This document shows, one piece after another, positions 46,755 to 51,147 of a stretch of 51,147 nucleotides of DNA (position 1 is its first letter; each line of letters starts with the position of its first letter). Origin of the DNA: Trichoplax sp. H2 (taxonomy: Eukaryota; Placozoa; Uniplacotomia; Trichoplacea). The stretch spans positions 1-51,147 of the forward strand of contig NOWV01000314.1 of the NCBI GenBank assembly GCA_003344405.1, in the 5' to 3' direction. A program made the translations under genes and the position numbers. The notes below the pieces were generated by a model. That model searched no databases and was not told the origin of the DNA. It worked only from the letters and a program-made list of their open reading frames with translations.

Positions 46755-48576
46755 GTATTAGCCCTTGTCAACTGGTTACTAACTGTTTGCTAAGGACTTG
46801 TTAGGCTGCAAAGACATCGGTTGCTTGTTAATAAACTGACATTGGACTTGCACGTGTACTAAAGAAATGAGCAGTAGAAACCATGGAGGAACATGCAATT
46901 AGAACTGATATTTTCCAATATGATAAAGCTTTTCTTGCCTACAAGAGTTGCAACAATGATCATGAGAGATTGTCTCGATTAAATCATACTTTCTTAAAAC
47001 AACTTCAAGATTTAGGCTTGTTCTATCGTCAGGATCAAGTTACTCTAGTTGGCGATATCGGCTGTGGAGATGGAGAAGCTACCATTACTTACTTAAATAA
47101 TATTGAATTTAAAGGAGGATTAGATATTAGAGCAATGGATAAGCTTGCCCAATTCGCCGGTACACATCAGTCTTCAGTGAAGAATGCCACTTCAGAAGGA
47201 GAAAAAGGACTAGCAAACGAAACTTTCTCGAAAGCTAAACAATCACAGGTGATCCCGTTAAAGAATTACCAAGTAAACTTTGGCGATATGTTGGAAGTTG
47301 ATGTCGCACACCTGTTGTATACAGATGAAGAGATCAAAGAATCAATGAATCGATTTAATCTTGTCTATCTCTCTCACTCGGTCTACTACGCACGCGATCA
47401 ACATAAAAATGGCCGATACGGTGTTACTAATCTTCTAGACAGTGTTGCTACTGATTTATTGGCAGATGATGGTGTAGCAATACTATTCCATGCCGGTCTT
47501 GAATTTGATACATTCACCTCAATTGGCTATTATACTAGAAGCCTAATTCAAAATATTGTTCCAACTGAGGAAGAATACAACAGATTATCTGCTACTCACG
47601 TTATCAGCAATTCTTCCCGTGAATTAGGGTTAACCTATTTTGAGATACCGTACAAGTTCGAGCTGTACTTTTCTAAGGATTGTAAAAAATACGCTGATGT
47701 ATTTAAGGATCCTAGCAGATATCACGAATTACAGAATGATCCTGCAGCATTACAAGACTTGTATAAAATCATATTTATTGCCCATCGCTCACCAGATGAT
47801 CTCTATACAGATCATTCTTCTCGTGGACTAAACAATTTAGTGGATAAAGTACTAGATTGTATTAAGAGAAATGGTAGTATAATTGTATCTGCAAGTATGC
47901 AAGTCATCTTAAGTAGAAAAGCAAGCGACGAATTTAAGCAGAAGATAGAAACAGCTGTTAAAGAATGCCAGAATAAATTTGGTGACTAAAAGCTAGCATA
48001 ATTGCTGTATCCTCATCTTTCTGCTTGTAGACTGAATTGTTAACATATGACTCTGCACTGAGTGCTGTAGAATATCATCAGCTACAGTAATTTTAATTGT
48101 TACAACTCTCATTGGTACGGCATAGTGTCCAGGTTCGTCCAGTTTTTAGTTAAGCTATTCTTCAAGTTTCATTTTACATTCCTAATACTTAAATAGAGCG
48201 AATTCTAAGTAATAATTGTGCTTAACGATACGTAGTCTAGTAAGGCTAAAATAAGATTATAGGTAGTAATCCTAGTTGTGGATTAGCATTTACAATGAAT
48301 GTGAGTGATTAGGCAAAGATTTCACTCTTTCGCCAATCCTTCCCCTTTTAATTTATTTATAGTTAGTTTATTTTATTATACGTCTACAAGAATTTACGAT
48401 CACCTTCGTGTCTATTTATAGTGGGCTCTCAATATAAGCGTCGTTAAAAACGATAGCGGTCGATAGTAATTAAGCAAATACATCTCGATATTTTTTAATC
48501 ACTTCTTCTTGTTGGTTATAAATTTTTTTAATTATCTTACGTTCGTTTTCTGACCTCTTGGAGACTATACTATCTT
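46755..48576 (+). repeat. Left arm of a large inverted repeat
   Basis: Matches the reverse complement of 49330-51147 almost base for base. It contains methyltransferase copy 3, 128 bp of its 5' flank and about 590 bp of its 3' flank. The inner end is sharp: similarity stops after TATCTT at 48576. The outer end cannot be placed because the right arm reaches the window end. Confidence 0.95.
46883..47989 (+). CDS. Class I SAM-dependent methyltransferase, copy 3 (368 aa)
   Basis: An intron-less frame starting at ATG 46883 in a strong context (AACCATGG). Motif I VGDIGCGDGEAT covers residues 56-67, strand 2 ends at Asp86 in AMDK, FGDML lies near 133-137, and FNLVYLSHSVYY at 158-169 is the strand 4 signature; GVAILFHAG at 197-205 is strand 5. 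The segment 206-245 differs most between paralogues and sits where related enzymes often place a substrate-covering element, which is inference. The gene lies wholly inside the left arm of the inverted repeat, so its promoter is shared in sequence with copy 4. Substrate unknown; a histamine-N-methyltransferase-like fold is the best guess. Confidence 0.88.
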   Translation: MEEHAIRTDIFQYDKAFLAYKSCNNDHERLSRLNHTFLKQLQDLGLFYRQDQVTLVGDIGCGDGEATITYLNNIEFKGGLDIRAMDKLAQFAGTHQSSVKNATSEGEKGLANETFSKAKQSQVIPLKNYQVNFGDMLEVDVAHLLYTDEEIKESMNRFNLVYLSHSVYYARDQHKNGRYGVTNLLDSVATDLLADDGVAILFHAGLEFDTFTSIGYYTRSLIQNIVPTEEEYNRLSATHVISNSSRELGLTYFEIPYKFELYFSKDCKKYADVFKDPSRYHELQNDPAALQDLYKIIFIAHRSPDDLYTDHSSRGLNNLVDKVLDCIKRNGSIIVSASMQVILSRKASDEFKQKIETAVKECQNKFGD

Positions 48577-49329
48577 ATTTAAATGATACTTTGGTATAAA
48601 ATTGATCCTATACACATATTTAACCTTGTTTGGACTAACTATAACAAAGTGGACATTCATTAATCCAATTAATTTAATTTTCGCGCATAACTTTGATATT
48701 GATATCAAGCAATCTCATCATATTGTTGCACTAATATTTTGCTAATCTCATTCTCTCTGCTGTAAGCGTATACACGTATTTTATATGAACTACTCAATCA
48801 AAGAGTTAGTAGACTATAATAAAGTTTAATTTTATTGTCGATGATAACAGCTTTTATTCGGTTTACAAAAAATAACTGGAATGCATTCCGTTCGAATTAA
48901 TATTTAGATACGCTATGATAGTCTCACGAGATCATAATTACTGAAAATGCATCCTTTAGCTACTTTTTATATATGGTATATATATGATACATCATATATA
49001 CTTCATCGTATATATAAGTTGGAGTACAGTACAAATGAACTATCATACCATCACATAGAATGGTACTAAAGACTGTAAATAATTTTAATCCCTCTACGCA
49101 TACATGTATTTGTATTAGCTAGCACGATCTTGCACTCTATTTACTGTATATCCTCGGTAAATGCACCATCAACTTGCACTCTATTTACTGTGTATCCTCG
49201 GTAAATGCACCATCAACTTGCACTATGAATTTACTAACCCTCATTCTACAAACGGGGTCAAACAATGTCTGATATATTTAATAATATGCTGTACTGTACT
49301 GTAAGATTGACTATAATAATTATTTTAAA
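48577..49329. other. Spacer of the inverted repeat
   Basis: Unique AT-rich DNA between the arms. It holds an AT-rich self-complementary stretch at about 48966-49016 (TATATATGATACATCATATATA) and a 44-bp tandem repeat at 49129-49222. No gene is seen. Confidence 0.7.
49129..49222. repeat. 44-bp tandem repeat, 2.2 units
   Basis: CTTGCACTCTATTTACTGT and the following bases begin at 49129, recur at 49173 and start a third time at 49217. The two full units differ at one position. Confidence 0.9.
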
Positions 49330-51147
49330 AAGATAGTATAGTCTCCAAGAGGTCAGAAAACGAACGTAAGATAATTAAAAAAATTTATAACCAACAAGAA
49401 GTGATTAAAAAATATCGAGATGTATTTGCTTAATTACTATCGACCGCTATCGTTTTTAACGACGCTTATATTGAGAGCCCACTATAAATAGACACGAAGG
49501 TGATCGTAAATTCTTGTAGACGTATAATAAAATAAACTAACTATAAATAAATTAAAAGGGGAAGGATTGGCGAAAGAGTGAAATCTTTGCCTAATCACTC
49601 ACATTCATTGTAAATGCTAATCCACAACTAGGATTACTACCTATAATCTTATTTAGCCTTACTAGACTACGTATCGTTAAGCACAATTATTACCTAGAAT
49701 TCGCTCTATTTAAGTATTAGGAATGTAAAATGAAACTTGAAGAATAGCTTAACTAAAAACTGGACGAACCTGGACACTATGCCGTACTAATGAGAGTTGT
49801 AACAATTAAGATTACTGTAGTTGATGATATTCTACAGCACTCAGTGCAGAGTCATACGTTAACAATTCAGTCTACAAGCAGAAAGATGAGTATACAGCAA
49901 TTATGCTAGCTTTTAGTCACCAAATTTATTCTGGCATTGTTTAACAGCTGTTTCTATCTTCTGCTTAAATTCGTCGCTTGCTTTTCTACTTAGGATGACT
50001 TGCATACTTGCAGATAGAGTTATACTATCATTTCTCTTAATACAATCTAGTACTTTATCCACTAAATTGTTTAGTCCACGAGAAGAATGATCTGTATAGA
50101 GATCATCTGGTGAGCGATGGGCAATAAATATGATTTTATACAAGTCTTGTAATGCTGCAGGATCATTCTGTAATTCGTGATATCTGCTAGGATCCTTAAA
50201 TACATCAGCGTATTTTTTACAATCCTTAGAAAAGTACAGCTCGAACTTGTACGGTATCTCAAAATAGGTTAACCCTAATTCACGGGAAGAATTGCTGATA
50301 ATGTGAGTAACAGATATTCTGTTGCATTCTTCCTCAGTTGGAACAATATCGTGAATTAGGCTTCTAGTATAATAGCTAATTGAGGTGAATGTATCAAATT
50401 CAAGGCCGGCATGAAATAGTATTGCTACACCATCGTCTGCCAATAAATCAGTAGCAACACTGTCTAGAAGATTAGTAACACCGTATCGGCCATTTTTATG
50501 TTGATCGCGTGCGTAGTAGACCGAGTGAGAGAGATAGACAAGATTAAATCGATTCATTGATTCTTTGATCTCTTCATCTGTATACAACAGGTGCGCGACA
50601 TCAACTTCCAACATATCGCCAAAGTTTACTTGGTAATTCTTTAACGGGATCACCTGTGATTGTTTAGCTTTCGAGAAAGTTTCGTTAGCTAGTCCTTTTT
50701 CTCCTTCGGAAGTGGCATTCTTCACTGAAGACTGATGTGTACCGGCGAATTGGGCAAGCTTATCCATTGCTCTAATATCTAATCCTCCTTTAAATTCAAT
50801 ATTATTTAAGTAAGTAATGGTAGCTTCTCCATCTCCACAGCCGATATCGCCAACTAGAGTAACTTGATCCTGACGATAGAACAAGCCTAAATCTTGAAGT
50901 TGTTTTAAGAAAGTATGATTTAATCGAGACAATCTCTCATGATCATTGTTGCAACTCTTGTAGGCAAGAAAAGCTTTATCATATTGGAAAATATCAGTTC
51001 TAATTGCATGTTCCTCCATGGTTTCTACTGCTCATTTCTTTAGTACACGTGCAAGTCCAATGTCAGTTTATTAACAAGCAACCGATGTCTTTGCAGCCTA
51101 ACAAGTCCTTAGCAAACAGTTAGTAACCAGTTGACAAGGGCTAATAC
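49330..51147 (-). repeat. Right arm of a large inverted repeat
   Basis: Reverse complement of 46755-48576, with methyltransferase copy 4 inside. Similarity holds to the last base of the window, so the repeat may continue beyond it. Confidence 0.95.
49913..51019 (-). CDS. Class I SAM-dependent methyltransferase, copy 4 (368 aa)
   Basis: Near-twin of copy 3 in the opposite arm, with the same start context and length. By eye I count 11 residue differences, at positions 215, 223, 224, 232, 235, 237, 240, 331, 334, 335 and 361; all SAM-binding motifs are identical. Seven of the changes fall within 26 residues after strand 5. The frame is intact, so both copies could be active. It is convergent with copy 3. 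The 128 bp upstream of the ATG match copy 3 and run to the window end, so regulation is probably shared. Confidence 0.88.
   Translation of the reverse strand: MEEHAIRTDIFQYDKAFLAYKSCNNDHERLSRLNHTFLKQLQDLGLFYRQDQVTLVGDIGCGDGEATITYLNNIEFKGGLDIRAMDKLAQFAGTHQSSVKNATSEGEKGLANETFSKAKQSQVIPLKNYQVNFGDMLEVDVAHLLYTDEEIKESMNRFNLVYLSHSVYYARDQHKNGRYGVTNLLDSVATDLLADDGVAILFHAGLEFDTFTSISYYTRSLIHDIVPTEEECNRISVTHIISNSSRELGLTYFEIPYKFELYFSKDCKKYADVFKDPSRYHELQNDPAALQDLYKIIFIAHRSPDDLYTDHSSRGLNNLVDKVLDCIKRNDSITLSASMQVILSRKASDEFKQKIETAVKQCQNKFGD

Overview
The window is AT-rich animal nuclear DNA with spliced genes (canonical GT-AG introns of about 80 bp to several kb), long intergenic spacers and one 20-base assembly gap. 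The intron-less gene at 16993-18618 encodes perfectly spaced 42-residue kinesin-light-chain/nephrocystin-type TPR units in a style I associate with the very large TPR families of Trichoplax (Placozoa). A placozoan is my best guess for the source; this is inference, not a search result.

Layout. 1-4460: low-coding DNA with diverged tandem repeats and several short, coding-like but broken segments on both strands. 4462-12501 (+): an eight-exon gene for a SWAP70/DEF6-type protein of 586 aa (degenerate EF-hand, PH domain, coiled coil); its introns hold a gap-associated duplication and tandem satellites. 16993-18618 (+): the TPR protein; 20959-21183 (-) is a TPR gene fragment. 22532-23692 (-) and 29361-30989 (-): two paralogous three-exon genes for secreted, 16-cysteine proteins with a C-terminal hydrophobic tail (probably GPI-anchored), possibly with a Frizzled-like cysteine-rich domain. 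32399-33450 (-) and 34003-34590 (+): apparent decayed genes. 34754-51019: four copies of one methyltransferase gene (about 368 aa) as two tail-to-tail pairs. The outer pair lies in a near-perfect inverted repeat (arms about 1.82 kb, spacer about 0.75 kb) that runs into the window end. Between the pairs lies a reconstructed 17-exon gene (41054-44997, -) for a 625-aa helical, probably ARM/HEAT-like protein of unknown function.

The genes do not form an operon or one obvious pathway. The strongest themes are local gene duplication (methyltransferases, cysteine-rich GPI proteins, TPR units) and a high load of short tandem, foldback and palindromic repeats. Exon structures were built by eye from reading frame, splice consensus and paralogue comparison; RNA-seq would settle them.
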